Below are positions 18,684 to 29,356 of a stretch of DNA of 64,000 nt, piece by piece. A program made the position numbers and the translations under genes. The stretch comes from Caulobacter sp. (lineage in GTDB: Bacteria; Pseudomonadota; Alphaproteobacteria; Caulobacterales; Caulobacteraceae): NCBI GenBank assembly GCA_017745235.1, contig JAGHZU010000019.1, positions 1 to 64,000 on the forward strand, written 5' to 3'. A model generated the notes under the pieces. It saw only the letters and a list, made by a program, of their open reading frames with translations. It was not told the origin of the DNA and made no database searches. Position 1 is the first letter of the stretch, and every line of letters starts with the position of its first letter.

Positions 18684-20297
18684 ATGAGCGCCGCCGCCCC
18701 CACCGCAGACGCCGCCGAGGCTCCCAAGCCGGCCGCTCCCCCCGCAGCACCGGCCCAGGAGGTGGACTGGGGCAAGCTGTTCCTAGGCTTCGGGGCGATG
18801 GTCATCGGCCAGTTCATGGCCATCCTCGACATCCAGATCGTGGCGGCCTCGCTGCCGCAGATCCAGGCCGGGGTGGGCGCCAGCGCCGACCAGGTCAGCT
18901 GGATCCAGACCGCCTACCTGATCCCCGAAGTCGTGATGATCCCGCTGTCCGGGTACTTGTCGCGGCTGTGGGGCACCCAGCGGGTCTACCTGATCTCGTG
19001 CACCGGCTTCATCGTCATGAGCGTGCTAACGGGTCTTTCCTCGTCGATCGACATGATGATCCTGACGCGGGCCCTGCAGGGCTTCATCGGCGGGGCCATG
19101 ATCCCCACCGTGTTCGCCGTGGCCTTCACCGCCTTCCCGCCCGAGCGGCGCGTGACGGCCAGCGTGATCATGGGCCTGATCGTCACCCTGGCCCCGACCG
19201 TCGGCCCCACCCTGGGGGGCCACCTGACCGAATGGCTCAGCTGGCGCTGGCTGTTCTTCATCAACGTGCCCACGGGCCTGGTGGTGCTGTTCGGCGTGGC
19301 GCGCTGGGGCCAGTTCGACAAAGGTGATCCCAGCCTGGCCAAGGGCTTCGACTGGTTCGGCCTGTTCGTCATGGCCACCTTCCTGATGAGCATGCAGTTC
19401 GTGCTGGAAGAGGGAGCCAAGGACAACTGGTTCGAGGACAACGGCATCCTGGCCCTGACCGTGGTGGCCGTGGTGGCGGGCGTGGTCTTCATCTGGCGCC
19501 AGTTGAGTTACCGCAACCCGATCGTCGAGCTGCGCGCATTCGCCAACCGCAACTTCTCGATCGGCGTGATGATGACCGCCGTGTCGGGGGCGAGCCTGTT
19601 CGGCGGCACCTTCCTGTTGCCCCAGTTCCTGGGCCGCGTGCGGCACTATTCGGCCTCGGAAGTCGGCACCACCATGGTGGTCTCCGGCCTGTCGATGTTC
19701 GCCACCGGCCCGATCGCCGGACGCCTAGTCCGCCAGATGGATCCGCGCGTGCCGATGTTCATCGGCTTCATGCTGGCGGGCTTCGGCATGTACATGGCCC
19801 ACGCCGTGACCAAGGAGTGGGGCTTCTGGGAGTTCGCCGGTGTCCAGGCGTGTCGGGGCGTGGGCGTGATGATCGCGATGATCGCCACCCAGCAGATCAC
19901 CATGAGCACCTTGCCCCCGCAGATGGTGAAGAACGCTTCGGGCCTGGTGAACCTTTCGCGCAACACCGGGGGCGCGGTGGGCCTGGCCCTGCTGGCCACC
20001 AGCATCACCAACCAGACCGCCCTCTACTACATGGGCCTCTCCGACCAGGTCGGTCAGGGCTCGGCCGCCTCGGGCATGATGGCCGGCCTCGCCGCGCGCA
20101 TGCAGCAACTCGGCGTCGCAGACCCGGATGGCGCGGCGCGCAAGGCCATCGGCGGCATGCTGCAGGAACAGGCCACGGTGCTGGCGTTCGGCGACAGCTT
20201 CACCCTGTTGGCCTACGGCTGCTTCCTCGCCGCCGCTGTCTCGCTGCTGGCCAAGCCAGCCAAGAACGCCCCGCCTCCCCCTTCGGACGCGCACTGA
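18684..20297 (+). CDS. EmrB/QacA-type MFS drug transporter (DHA2 family)
   Basis: Proton-driven export of hydrophobic compounds from the inner membrane through the EmrA-type adaptor encoded just upstream. 537 residues with about 14 predicted transmembrane helices. Helix 1 carries the DHA2 motif AILDIQIVAASLPQI, the loop 2-3 region has GYLSRLWGTQRVYL and helix 5 has the motif-C-like LAPTVGPTLGG. A Pro/Ala-rich cytosolic N-terminus (1-30) precedes helix 1. Confidence 0.92.
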   Translation: MSAAAPTADAAEAPKPAAPPAAPAQEVDWGKLFLGFGAMVIGQFMAILDIQIVAASLPQIQAGVGASADQVSWIQTAYLIPEVVMIPLSGYLSRLWGTQRVYLISCTGFIVMSVLTGLSSSIDMMILTRALQGFIGGAMIPTVFAVAFTAFPPERRVTASVIMGLIVTLAPTVGPTLGGHLTEWLSWRWLFFINVPTGLVVLFGVARWGQFDKGDPSLAKGFDWFGLFVMATFLMSMQFVLEEGAKDNWFEDNGILALTVVAVVAGVVFIWRQLSYRNPIVELRAFANRNFSIGVMMTAVSGASLFGGTFLLPQFLGRVRHYSASEVGTTMVVSGLSMFATGPIAGRLVRQMDPRVPMFIGFMLAGFGMYMAHAVTKEWGFWEFAGVQACRGVGVMIAMIATQQITMSTLPPQMVKNASGLVNLSRNTGGAVGLALLATSITNQTALYYMGLSDQVGQGSAASGMMAGLAARMQQLGVADPDGAARKAIGGMLQEQATVLAFGDSFTLLAYGCFLAAAVSLLAKPAKNAPPPPSDAH

Positions 20298-20313
20298 TGA
20301 CGAGAACCTGCTG

Positions 20314-20922
20314 ATGCCCCGGGTCGCCGGACAGATCGACGTCGCCAAGACCGAAGCCATTCTCGACGCCGCCGTCGAGGTGATCGGCCAGCGCGGCCTG
20401 GGTGCGCCCATGGAGGCCATCGCCAAGCGGGCGGGCGTCTCCAAGCAGACGGTCTACAACCACTACGGCTCCAAGGCCGAGCTGGTGCGGGCTCTGATGG
20501 CCCGAAGAGTGGCGGCGATCACCGCGCCCTTGCGCGGCCCTGGGGCGATCGAAAATCCCCGCGAGGCCCTGGAAGGCTTCGCCCGGTCGATGCTGGAAAC
20601 GGTGATGACCACCAAGAGCTACGCGATCCTGCGCGTGGTCATCCAGGGCGCGGGCGAAATGCCCGACGTCGCGCGCGAGGTGTTCGAGGCCGGTCCGCGC
20701 CAGACTCGTCGCCAGCTGGCCCTCTTCCTGGAAGAGGAAAGCCGGCTGGGCCGGATGAATGTGCCCGATCCGGACCAAGCGGCCGAGTTCTTCGGGGGCA
20801 TGGTGATGAGCCATCATCAGCTGCGCAGCCTGCTGGGCCTGCCGTCGGAGAAGACCGCCGACGAGTTCGCCGCCCTGGCCGCCGAGGCCGCCGCGCGCTT
20901 CATGCGAGCCTACGCGGCCTAA
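20314..20922 (+). CDS. TetR-family regulator of the efflux operon
   Basis: DNA-binding repressor, probably of its own operon. The N-terminal HTH is classical: ILDAAVEVIGQRGLGAPMEA then RAGVSKQTVYNHYGSKAELV (residues about 11-60). The C-terminal ligand domain (about 75-202) resembles the AefR-like type. It begins 16 bp after the pump gene stop on the same strand, so it is likely co-transcribed and autoregulated; two palindromes before the operon are candidate operators. The inducer is unknown. Confidence 0.88.
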   Translation: MPRVAGQIDVAKTEAILDAAVEVIGQRGLGAPMEAIAKRAGVSKQTVYNHYGSKAELVRALMARRVAAITAPLRGPGAIENPREALEGFARSMLETVMTTKSYAILRVVIQGAGEMPDVAREVFEAGPRQTRRQLALFLEEESRLGRMNVPDPDQAAEFFGGMVMSHHQLRSLLGLPSEKTADEFAALAAEAAARFMRAYAA

Positions 20923-20924
20923 GA

Positions 20925-20955
20925 AAAAGGCCCCCGCTCGATGAGCGAGGGCCCG
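20925..20955. terminator. Bidirectional terminator between tetR-family gene and fabI
   Basis: AAAAA then GGCCCCCGCTC-GAT-GAGCGAGGGCC between two convergent genes. The A-run becomes a U-tract for transcripts arriving from fabI, so it is a good intrinsic terminator for the fab operon. Confidence 0.8.
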
Positions 20956-20977
20956 ATCCCGTTCAAGGGAACCTGCC

Positions 20978-21793
20978 TCAGCCTTCGGCTTCGTCCGGCA
21001 TGCCCATCATGTGGAAGCCGGCGTCGACGTGGACGACTTCGCCCGTGGTCGACTTGCCCAGGTCGGAGGCCAGCCACAGGGCGCAGCCGGCGACCCCTTC
21101 CATCGAGGTGTCTTCCTTCATCGCCGAGAACGCGCGGCCCTGGGCGATCATGCCGCGACCGCCCGAGATGCCGGCCAGGGCCAGGGTCCGCATGGCGCCG
21201 GCCGAGATGGCGTTGCAGCGGATGCCCTTGGGCCCCAGGTCGCGGGCGATGTAACGGGTGGAGGCTTCCAGGGCGGCCTTGGCCACGCCCATGGTGTTGT
21301 AGTTCGGGATGGTCCGTTCCGACCCCAGATAGGTCATGGTGATCAGCGAACCGCCGTTCGGCATGATCTTCGAGGCGCGCTTGGCCACGTCCACGAAGCT
21401 GAAGGCCGAGATGTTCATGGCCAGCAGGAAGCCCTCGCGGGTCGTGTTGTCCACGAACGAGCCCTTCAGCTCGTTCTTGTTGGCGAAGGCCACCGAGTGG
21501 ACGACGAAGTCGATCGTCCCGAACACCTTCTCGATTTCCGCGAAGGCCGCGTCCATCGAGGCGTCATCGGTGACATCGGCCGGGATCATCGTCTTGACGC
21601 CGATGCTTTCGGCCAGCGGGCGCACGCGACGCTCCAGCTCTTCGCCCTGGTAGGTGAAGGCCATCTCCGCACCCTGGGCGGCCAGCTGGCTGGCGATGCC
21701 CCAGGCGATGGAGTTGTGGTTGGCCACACCCATGACGAGGCCCTTCTTGCCCCGCATCAGCTCGCCCTTGGGGAATGCGTAATCGTCGGCCAT
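20978..21793 (-). CDS. fabI: Enoyl-[acyl-carrier-protein] reductase (NADH), FabI type
   Basis: Last reduction step of each fatty-acid elongation cycle; target of triclosan-type inhibitors. SDR fold with the FabI form of the cofactor loop (GVANHNSIAWGIA) and the catalytic Tyr/Lys pair in PNYNTMGVAKAALEAS. SVAFANKNELKG is the substrate-loop region. Length 271. Last gene of a minus-strand cluster fabA-fabB-phyH-fabI, closed by an intrinsic terminator. Confidence 0.96.
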   Translation of the reverse strand: MADDYAFPKGELMRGKKGLVMGVANHNSIAWGIASQLAAQGAEMAFTYQGEELERRVRPLAESIGVKTMIPADVTDDASMDAAFAEIEKVFGTIDFVVHSVAFANKNELKGSFVDNTTREGFLLAMNISAFSFVDVAKRASKIMPNGGSLITMTYLGSERTIPNYNTMGVAKAALEASTRYIARDLGPKGIRCNAISAGAMRTLALAGISGGRGMIAQGRAFSAMKEDTSMEGVAGCALWLASDLGKSTTGEVVHVDAGFHMMGMPDEAEG

Positions 21794-21871
21794 TGGTCGG
21801 CTCTCCAGAAATCCTTGAGCGCTAGCTAGCAGGACGGATCGGCCTGCGGAACCCTTCAGCGGGTTTAGCGG

Positions 21872-22822
21872 TCAGAAGCGGGGCGTCAGGCGCAGAAGGT
21901 TGTAGGCGATGGCCGCGCCGAAATATTTCAGCGGCACGGGCACGGGCCGTCCCTGCCGGCGCGGCCATGTCCAGCCGCCGGTGGCGATATTGTCGGGCAG
22001 CCGCACCAACGGCTTGGCCGCGGTCGACAGCATCGGCGTATAGTAGACGCAGTCCTCGAAATAGTAGTGCACCACCAGCGATTGGCGGGTGGAGTCGGGA
22101 TCCAGGATCGGCGAACCGCCATGGGCCAGATTGGCCGCCCAGACCCCGACCTGGCCCTTCTTCAGCAAAGCCTGGACGGGCTGAAGACCCACCGCCTCCA
22201 GCTGCGCCAGGATCGCTGGATCGTAGGCCTGCGCGTAACTGGTGGTGGTCACCGGTTCGGCCGCGCCGCCTTGCACATCCTGCATGTTCAAGACCGGCAG
22301 ACGGTGACTGCCCGGATAGTAGCGCAACGGCCCGGAACCCGGCGTGACATCCTCCAGCGCCAGCCACACCCCACACATGAACAGAGCGGGGTCGGCGTGG
22401 AAATGCAGCGTATCGCAGTGGATCGACTGCTCGCTGCCTCGCATGAAGTTGAGGCTCTGGAACGGGAAGGTTCGGCGGCCGTAAGCCAGCTCCAGGACTT
22501 CCACCAGCACCGGATGGGTCGCGAACTCGCGGATGGCGGGTGAACGCCGCCAAGCATCATGCACGCGCTGGACGCCTGGCGCGGCGAAATGGTGGGCGGT
22601 CTCGGCGACGATGCGATCGCAAAGCGTCGCCATCCCTTCGCCCAGATCCAGGATCGCGAATCCGTTTCGAGCGAGATCCCGGGCGAAGGCCTTGGCCGCG
22701 AAGCCAGCCTGGCTGGTCGCAAGGTGCGCTTCCAGCGCGTCGGACTCCACCCACGGGATCGGCGGAAGGGCCTTGCCCGCCCCCTTGTCTCCCTTGGTGC
22801 TGGCCATGGTCGTCGAGTTCAT
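21872..22822 (-). CDS. Phytanoyl-CoA dioxygenase (PhyH) family protein inside the fab cluster
   Basis: Non-haem Fe(II)/2-oxoglutarate oxygenase family. The iron site is visible as the His-X-Asp in SIHCDTLHFHAD and a distal His in NLAHGGSPI; an Arg follows at STRQSLVVHYYF for 2-oxoglutarate. Length 316. It sits between fabB (27 bp) and fabI (78 bp) on the same strand, so it is probably co-transcribed with them and may hydroxylate a fatty acyl chain or lipid; the substrate is unknown. An internal ATG a few codons in is also possible. Confidence 0.82.
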   Translation of the reverse strand: MNSTTMASTKGDKGAGKALPPIPWVESDALEAHLATSQAGFAAKAFARDLARNGFAILDLGEGMATLCDRIVAETAHHFAAPGVQRVHDAWRRSPAIREFATHPVLVEVLELAYGRRTFPFQSLNFMRGSEQSIHCDTLHFHADPALFMCGVWLALEDVTPGSGPLRYYPGSHRLPVLNMQDVQGGAAEPVTTTSYAQAYDPAILAQLEAVGLQPVQALLKKGQVGVWAANLAHGGSPILDPDSTRQSLVVHYYFEDCVYYTPMLSTAAKPLVRLPDNIATGGWTWPRRQGRPVPVPLKYFGAAIAYNLLRLTPRF

Positions 22823-22849
22823 GCCGTCCTCGTCCCGGCGCGCCGGGTC

Positions 22850-24067
22850 CTAGTCGGCCTTGCTGAAGATCAGCGTGCCGTTGGTGCCGCCAAAGCCGAA
22901 GCTGTTGGACATCACCGTGGTCAGCGGCTTGTCGGAGCGCTCGAGCAGGATCGGCAGGTCGGCGAACTCGGGATCCAGGTTCTCGATGTTGGCGCTCTCG
23001 GCCGCGAAACCGTTGTCCAGCATCAGGATCGAATAGATCGCCTCCTGAGCCCCGGCCGCGCCCAGGCTGTGGCCCGTCAGCGACTTGGTCGACGAGATCA
23101 GCGGGGCCTTGTCGCCGAACACCTCGCGCACCGCGCCCATCTCCTTGCTGTCGCCGACCGGCGTGGAGGTGCCGTGCGGGTTGAGATAGTCGATGGTCCG
23201 GCCGCCGGACTGGGACATGGCCAGGCGCATGCAGCGCGCAGCGCCCTCGCCCGAGGGGGCCACCATGTCGTAGCCGTCGGAATTGGCCGCATAGCCCACG
23301 ACTTCGCCATAGATCTTGGCTCCGCGCGCCTTGGCGTGCTCGTATTCCTCCAGCACCACGATCCCGGCCCCGCCGGCGATCACGAAGCCGTCGCGGTCCT
23401 TGTCGTAGGCGCGGCTGGCCACGGCCGGGCGCTCATTGAAGTTGGTGCTCATCGCGCCCATGGCGTCGAAGAGGTTGGACAGGGTCCAGTCCAGCTCCTC
23501 GCAGCCGCCGGCGAAGACGATGTCCTGCTTGCCCATCTGGATCTGCTCGGCGCCCGCGCCGATGCAGTGGGCGCTGGTCGCGCAGGCCGAGCTGATCGAA
23601 TAGTTGATCCCGCGGATCTTGAACCAGGTCGACAGCACCGCCGACGGGCCCGAGCTCATGGCCTTGGGCACGGCGAACGGGCCGATGCGCTTGGGACCCT
23701 TCTCCCGGGTCGTGGCCGCGGCCTCGACGATGACGCGGGTGGACGGGCCGCCGGAGCCGACGATCAGGCCGGTGCGTTCGTTGGAGATCTCGGTCTCCTC
23801 CAGCCCCGAATCCTTGATCGCCTGCTCCATGGCGATGTGGGCGTAGGCCGTCCCCGGGGCCAGGAAACGGGCCGCGCGGCGATCGACCAGCGCTTCCCAG
23901 TTCTCGATCTTCGGGGCGGCGTGAACCTGGCAGCGGAAGCCGAGCTCGGCGTATTCGGGCGCGAAGACGACGCCCGACTTCGCTTCGCGCAGCGAAGCCA
24001 GAACCTCTTCGGCGTTGCTGCCGATGGACGAGACGATCCCCAGTCCGGTGACGACGACGCGACGCAT
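22850..24067 (-). CDS. fabB: 3-oxoacyl-[acyl-carrier-protein] synthase I
   Basis: Condensing enzyme that elongates acyl-ACP and in the FabA/FabB pathway is needed for unsaturated fatty acids. The catalytic triad is present: Cys162 ([11 protein letters not shown]), His in [10 protein letters not shown] and His in [11 protein letters not shown]. Glycine-rich end [11 protein letters not shown]. Length 405, close to E. coli FabB (406). Follows fabA by 65 bp; the pair is the classical anaerobic unsaturated-fatty-acid module. Confidence 0.96.
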   Translation of the reverse strand: MRRVVVTGLGIVSSIGSNAEEVLASLREAKSGVVFAPEYAELGFRCQVHAAPKIENWEALVDRRAARFLAPGTAYAHIAMEQAIKDSGLEETEISNERTGLIVGSGGPSTRVIVEAAATTREKGPKRIGPFAVPKAMSSGPSAVLSTWFKIRGINYSISSACATSAHCIGAGAEQIQMGKQDIVFAGGCEELDWTLSNLFDAMGAMSTNFNERPAVASRAYDKDRDGFVIAGGAGIVVLEEYEHAKARGAKIYGEVVGYAANSDGYDMVAPSGEGAARCMRLAMSQSGGRTIDYLNPHGTSTPVGDSKEMGAVREVFGDKAPLISSTKSLTGHSLGAAGAQEAIYSILMLDNGFAAESANIENLDPEFADLPILLERSDKPLTTVMSNSFGFGGTNGTLIFSKAD

Positions 24068-24132
24068 GACTTTTTCCTCTTATGTCCTCCTGGCCCGAAG
24101 GGATCGGCTCTCCCGGCCGACCCTGCGACGGA

Positions 24133-24648
24133 TCAGGACGCCATCTGGTCGGCGGTGAACAGGCCGACCTTCAGATCCTTGGTTTCGTAAATGACCTTGC
24201 CGTCGGCTTCCATGACGCCGTCGGCGATGCCCATGACCAGCTTGCGCATGATCACGCGCTTGAGATCGATCTTGTAGACCACCTTCTTGACGGCGGGCGT
24301 GACCTGGCCGGTGAACTTGACCTCGCCTACGCCCAGCGCACGGCCGCGGCCGGGCGCGCCCGACCATCCCAGGAAGAAGCCCACCAGCTGCCACAGGGCG
24401 TCCAGGCCCAGGCAGCCCGGCATGACCGGGTCGCCGATGAAGTGGCAGGCGAAGAACCAGAGGTCCGGATTGATGTCGAACTCGGCCTCGATATAGCCCT
24501 TGCCGTGCGCGCCGCCCTCGGCCTCGATGCGGACGATGCGATCGAACATCAGCATCGGCGGCACGGGCAGTTGGGCGTTGCCGGGTCCGAACAACTCACC
24601 CCGGCCACAGGCCAGGAGCTCTTCGAAGGTGTAGGAACTCTTTTGCAT
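24133..24648 (-). CDS. fabA: 3-hydroxydecanoyl-[ACP] dehydratase/isomerase
   Basis: Dehydrates 3-hydroxydecanoyl-ACP and isomerises the double bond to cis-3, the branch point to unsaturated fatty acids. Hot-dog fold with the FabA active-site His in [20 protein letters not shown] and the catalytic Asp in the same GLDALWQ segment. The ATG at 24648 ([20 protein letters not shown]) gives 171 residues, one less than E. coli; an ATG five codons upstream is less likely. First gene of the fab cluster with an inverted repeat in its promoter region. Confidence 0.96.
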   Translation of the reverse strand: MQKSSYTFEELLACGRGELFGPGNAQLPVPPMLMFDRIVRIEAEGGAHGKGYIEAEFDINPDLWFFACHFIGDPVMPGCLGLDALWQLVGFFLGWSGAPGRGRALGVGEVKFTGQVTPAVKKVVYKIDLKRVIMRKLVMGIADGVMEADGKVIYETKDLKVGLFTADQMAS

Positions 24649-24684
24649 GCCTCGCCCTAGCACGAGCGCGGGTCGCGCCTCAAT

Positions 24685-24699
24685 GTTACTTTCAGTAAC
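24685..24699. promoter_or_regulatory. Inverted repeat in the fabA promoter region (candidate operator)
   Basis: GTTACT-TTC-AGTAAC, a perfect 6-bp inverted repeat with a 3-bp centre, 37 bp before the fabA ATG in an 84-bp gap. Position and symmetry suggest a dimeric regulator controlling unsaturated fatty-acid synthesis, such as a TetR-type protein. I cannot name the regulator. Confidence 0.5.
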
Positions 24700-24732
24700 G
24701 CTCGTGAACGACCGTCGCTCCAGACAGGCTTG

Positions 24733-25272
24733 CTATTCGCGGCATTGCACGCCCGGCGCGGCTCCCCAGATCTCGCTCTGCGGGGCCCAGCCGGATTCTC
24801 CGTCGGCCTTGAGCTTGCACCAGCCCTTCTCGCAGCGGTCGAGCGAGGCGGTGGCCCGGCCCGCCAGGTAGGCGTTGATCCTCGCCCCTTCCTTGGGCTG
24901 CGCCCGCAGCGGCAGCGGGGCGGACTGCACCCGCATGGCCGTGCGCCGCCCATCGGTGGTGCGCTTGTGCACCCAGGCCAGGTTCCCCTCAGGGTCGCAG
25001 ATCCGCCGCCATTCCCGCGTTTCGGCCACAACCTGCACCGGCAGCCCCTTGGCCTTGTAGATCCACAGCAGGCGATGCTCCTCGTCAGGCCCGACGCGCG
25101 CGTTCACCTCGCCGTACTTGAGGGAGACATAGCGCGGCACGTCCATGCCCGACGGGGTGACCTTGGGCGTTTGGGCCAGGGCCGCGCCCGCGATCGTCAT
25201 CGCCATGGCGGCGGCCGAGGCCGCCCACGGCGAACGATGTTTGCGATTCATCGGCATGTTGCTTGGCCGCAT
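24733..25272 (-). CDS. Exported SH3-domain protein
   Basis: Signal peptide (about residues 1-33, ending TIAGAALAQ) followed by two bacterial SH3-like repeats: the first contains YGEVNARVGPDEEHRLLWIY and WRRICDPEGNLAWVHK, the second LRAQPKEGARINAYLAGRAT and WCKLKADGESGWAPQSEIWG. Such domains usually bind cell wall. Two cysteines (DRCEKGWC) may form a disulphide. 179 residues from the ATG at 25272, which has an AAAGGGG ribosome site. Divergent from the hydroxyacid dehydrogenase gene. Confidence 0.82.
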   Translation of the reverse strand: MRPSNMPMNRKHRSPWAASAAAMAMTIAGAALAQTPKVTPSGMDVPRYVSLKYGEVNARVGPDEEHRLLWIYKAKGLPVQVVAETREWRRICDPEGNLAWVHKRTTDGRRTAMRVQSAPLPLRAQPKEGARINAYLAGRATASLDRCEKGWCKLKADGESGWAPQSEIWGAAPGVQCRE

Positions 25273-25356
25273 GGGGCCCCTTTGCTACAGATTTCAAACG
25301 CCCGTCTGGTTCCCGTTCTGGGAAAACCCAACAGGGGAAGGCTTTTCGAACCGCCC

Positions 25357-26343
25357 ATGTCCGCTCGCAAGCTCAAAGTCATCGTCACCCGCAAGCTCCC
25401 CGATCCGGTGGAGACGCGGATGTGCGAGCTGTTCGACACCCAGCTCAACGTCACCGACAAACCCTTGACGGCGGATGAACTGGTCGAGGCCATGAGCCAG
25501 GCCGACGTGCTGGTGCCCACCATCACCGACCGCATCGACTCGCGTCTTCTGTCGCGATCCGGCGACCGGCTCAAGCTCATCGCCAACTTCGGCGCCGGGG
25601 TCGACAACATCGACGTGGCCACGGCCAACGCCCGGGGCATCATCGTCACCAACACGCCCGGCGTGCTGACCGAGGACACCGCCGACCTGACCATGACCCT
25701 GGTCATGGCGGCCTCGCGCCGGGTGGTCGAAGGGGCCGAGGTGGTCAAGGCCGGGGGCTTCCACGGCTGGTCGCCCACCTGGATGCTGGGCCGCCGCCTT
25801 TGGGGCAAGCGGCTGGGGATCATCGGCATGGGCCGCATCGGCCAGGCCGTGGCCCGCCGCGCCAAGGCGTTCGGCATGCAGGTGCACTACCACAACAGAA
25901 AGCCGGTCAGCCCGCGCATCGCCGAGGAGATCGGCGCCACCTACTGGGAAAGCCTCGACCAGATGCTGGCCCGGATGGACATCGTCTCGGTCAACTGCCC
26001 GCACACCCCGGCCACCTATCACCTGTTGTCGGCCCGCCGCCTGAAGCTGCTCCAGCCGCACGCGGTGATCGTCAACACCGCCCGCGGCGAGGTGATCGAC
26101 GAAGGCGCCCTGGCCAACATGCTGGCGCGCGGCGAGATCGCAGGCGCCGGCCTGGACGTCTACGAGCACGAGCCCGCCATCAATCCCAAGCTGCTCAAGC
26201 TGCCCAACGTGGTGCTGCTGCCCCACATGGGCTCGGCCACGGTAGAGGGCCGCATCGACATGGGCGAGAAGGTCATCGTCAACGTAAAGACCTTCATGGA
26301 CGGGCACCGCCCGCCCGACCGGGTCATCCCCTCGATGTTGTAG
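25357..26343 (+). CDS. D-isomer-specific 2-hydroxyacid dehydrogenase (glyoxylate/hydroxypyruvate reductase type)
   Basis: NAD(P)H-dependent reduction of a 2-oxo acid. The substrate-binding loop NFGAGVDNIDV, Rossmann motif GIIGMGRIGQAVARRAKAFG, catalytic Arg in VNTARGEVID, Glu in GLDVYEHEP and His in LPHMGSATVEGR are all present. Length 328 and the cofactor loop followed by HYHNRKP suggest a glyoxylate reductase, but related hydroxyacid dehydrogenases cannot be excluded. Monocistronic with its own terminator. Confidence 0.9.
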   Translation: MSARKLKVIVTRKLPDPVETRMCELFDTQLNVTDKPLTADELVEAMSQADVLVPTITDRIDSRLLSRSGDRLKLIANFGAGVDNIDVATANARGIIVTNTPGVLTEDTADLTMTLVMAASRRVVEGAEVVKAGGFHGWSPTWMLGRRLWGKRLGIIGMGRIGQAVARRAKAFGMQVHYHNRKPVSPRIAEEIGATYWESLDQMLARMDIVSVNCPHTPATYHLLSARRLKLLQPHAVIVNTARGEVIDEGALANMLARGEIAGAGLDVYEHEPAINPKLLKLPNVVLLPHMGSATVEGRIDMGEKVIVNVKTFMDGHRPPDRVIPSML

Positions 26344-26362
26344 TCGCCCCGGAGGGGCGACT
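26342..26362. terminator. Short bidirectional terminator
   Basis: AGTCGCCCC-GGA-GGGGCGACT then TT between the convergent dehydrogenase and CoA-transferase genes. Perfect 9-bp stem overlapping the dehydrogenase stop codon. Confidence 0.65.
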
Positions 26363-26367
26363 TTCGC

Positions 26368-27945
<1,578 letters not shown>

Positions 27946-28013
27946 CTAGACCAAACGCGGCGGGGCCTCACCTAGGTAAATCCCCGTAACCACAAGGTTT
28001 TGAGCGAACGCCG

Positions 28014-28751
28014 CTACGTCCCGCAACTGGGACAGGCCGGATCGGCGCCGATGCGCACCGTGCGGGTCTCGCCGGCCAGGGCGTCGTAGATCAGCAGGCG
28101 CCCGTCCAGGGACCGCCCGGCCCCCGCGATCGTCTTGACCGCCTCCAGCGCCATCATCGAACCGATCACGCCGGCCAGGGCGCCGACGACGCCGACCAGG
28201 GCGCAGGTCTCCGCGTCCGGCGGTATGTCCGGCACCAGGCAGCGGTAGCACGGCCGGCCGTGGAACACCGCCACCTGGCCGGTCCAGCGGCCCAGGGCTC
28301 CGCTGACCAGGGGCTTTCCCTCGGCCAGGCAGGCGTCGCTGACGGCGAAGCGGGTGGCGAAATCGTCTGTGCCGTCCAGCACCAGGTCATACCGGGAGAC
28401 CACCGCCCGGGCGTTGTCGGCGTCCAGCCATACCGGATGAGTCTCGACGGCCACATGCGGGTTCAGCGCCGTCAGCTGAGCCGCCGCGGCCTCGACCTTG
28501 GGCAGGCCGACCTGGGCGGTCTGGAAGAGCACCTGGCGCTGGAGGTTGGACAAAGACACGGTATCGGCGTCGACGAGGCCCAGCGCCCCCACACCGGCGG
28601 CGGCGAGGTAGAGGGCCGCGGGCGCTCCAAGCCCCCCCGCACCGACCACGAGCACCCGGGCCGCCTTCAGCTTCTGCTGCCCCGGGCCCCCGATCTCGCG
28701 CAGCACCAAATGACGGGCGTAGCGCTCGACCTCCTCCGACGAAAAGCTCAT
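28014..28751 (-). CDS. MoeB/ThiF/HesA-family adenylyltransferase
   Basis: E1-like enzyme that adenylates the C-terminus of a sulfur carrier such as MoaD or ThiS. Starts [20 protein letters not shown], then the nucleotide-binding [20 protein letters not shown], the conserved SNLQRQVLF with the Arg finger, and [10 protein letters not shown]. Zinc cysteines are CYRC and the C-terminal CPSC. Without a rhodanese domain, 245 residues fits MoeB. No moaD or thiS neighbour, so the pathway is uncertain. Divergent from hslV with 41 bp between starts. Confidence 0.9.
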   Translation of the reverse strand: MSFSSEEVERYARHLVLREIGGPGQQKLKAARVLVVGAGGLGAPAALYLAAAGVGALGLVDADTVSLSNLQRQVLFQTAQVGLPKVEAAAAQLTALNPHVAVETHPVWLDADNARAVVSRYDLVLDGTDDFATRFAVSDACLAEGKPLVSGALGRWTGQVAVFHGRPCYRCLVPDIPPDAETCALVGVVGALAGVIGSMMALEAVKTIAGAGRSLDGRLLIYDALAGETRTVRIGADPACPSCGT

Positions 28752-28792
28752 GACGCTTGACCCTCGTGACCGGCCTCGCCACATGCGAAGCC

Positions 28793-29356
28793 ATGCAAAG
28801 CAGCACTTCCAACTTCCCCGACTGGCATGGCACCACCATTCTGGCGGTGCGCAAGAATGGTCAGACCGTGATCGCCGGCGACGGACAGGTCTCCATGGGC
28901 CCAACCGTCGTCAAGGGCAACGCCCGCAAGGTGCGTCGCCTGGCCGGCGGCAAGGTCGTGGCCGGTTTCGCCGGCGCCACCGCGGACGCCTTCACCCTGA
29001 TCGAGCGCCTGGAGGCCAAGCTCGAGCAGTATCCGGACCAACTGGCCCGGGCCTGCGTCGACCTGGCCAAGGACTGGCGGACCGATCGCTACCTGCGACG
29101 ACTGGAAGCCATGCTTCTGGTGGCGGACGCGAGCGCCATCTACACCGTCACCGGCGTCGGCGACGTGCTGGAACCGGGCGAGAGCGACGGCGGCTCGGTG
29201 GCCGCGATCGGCTCGGGGGGCAACTACGCCCTCGCCGCCGCACGGGCCCTGGTCGATCAGGACATGACCGCCGAGGAGATCGCCCGCAAGGCCATGAGCA
29301 TCGCCGCGGAGATCTGCGTCTACACCAACGGCAACCTGACGGTGGAGACCCTCTGA
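28793..29356 (+). CDS. hslV: ATP-dependent protease subunit HslV (ClpQ)
   Basis: Proteolytic double-hexamer of the HslUV heat-shock protease. The catalytic N-terminal Thr follows a short propeptide: FPDWHG then [10 protein letters not shown], so maturation must remove about 13 residues. [21 protein letters not shown] and [14 protein letters not shown] are family signatures. 187 residues from the ATG at 28793. Its TGA shares one base with the hslU ATG, so the pair is coupled. Confidence 0.96.
   Translation: MQSSTSNFPDWHGTTILAVRKNGQTVIAGDGQVSMGPTVVKGNARKVRRLAGGKVVAGFAGATADAFTLIERLEAKLEQYPDQLARACVDLAKDWRTDRYLRRLEAMLLVADASAIYTVTGVGDVLEPGESDGGSVAAIGSGGNYALAAARALVDQDMTAEEIARKAMSIAAEICVYTNGNLTVETL

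Noticed and set aside
22559-24190. 543-codon plus-strand frame opposite phyH and fabB
   Set aside because: Shadow frame; fabB carries all condensing-enzyme catalytic residues on the other strand.
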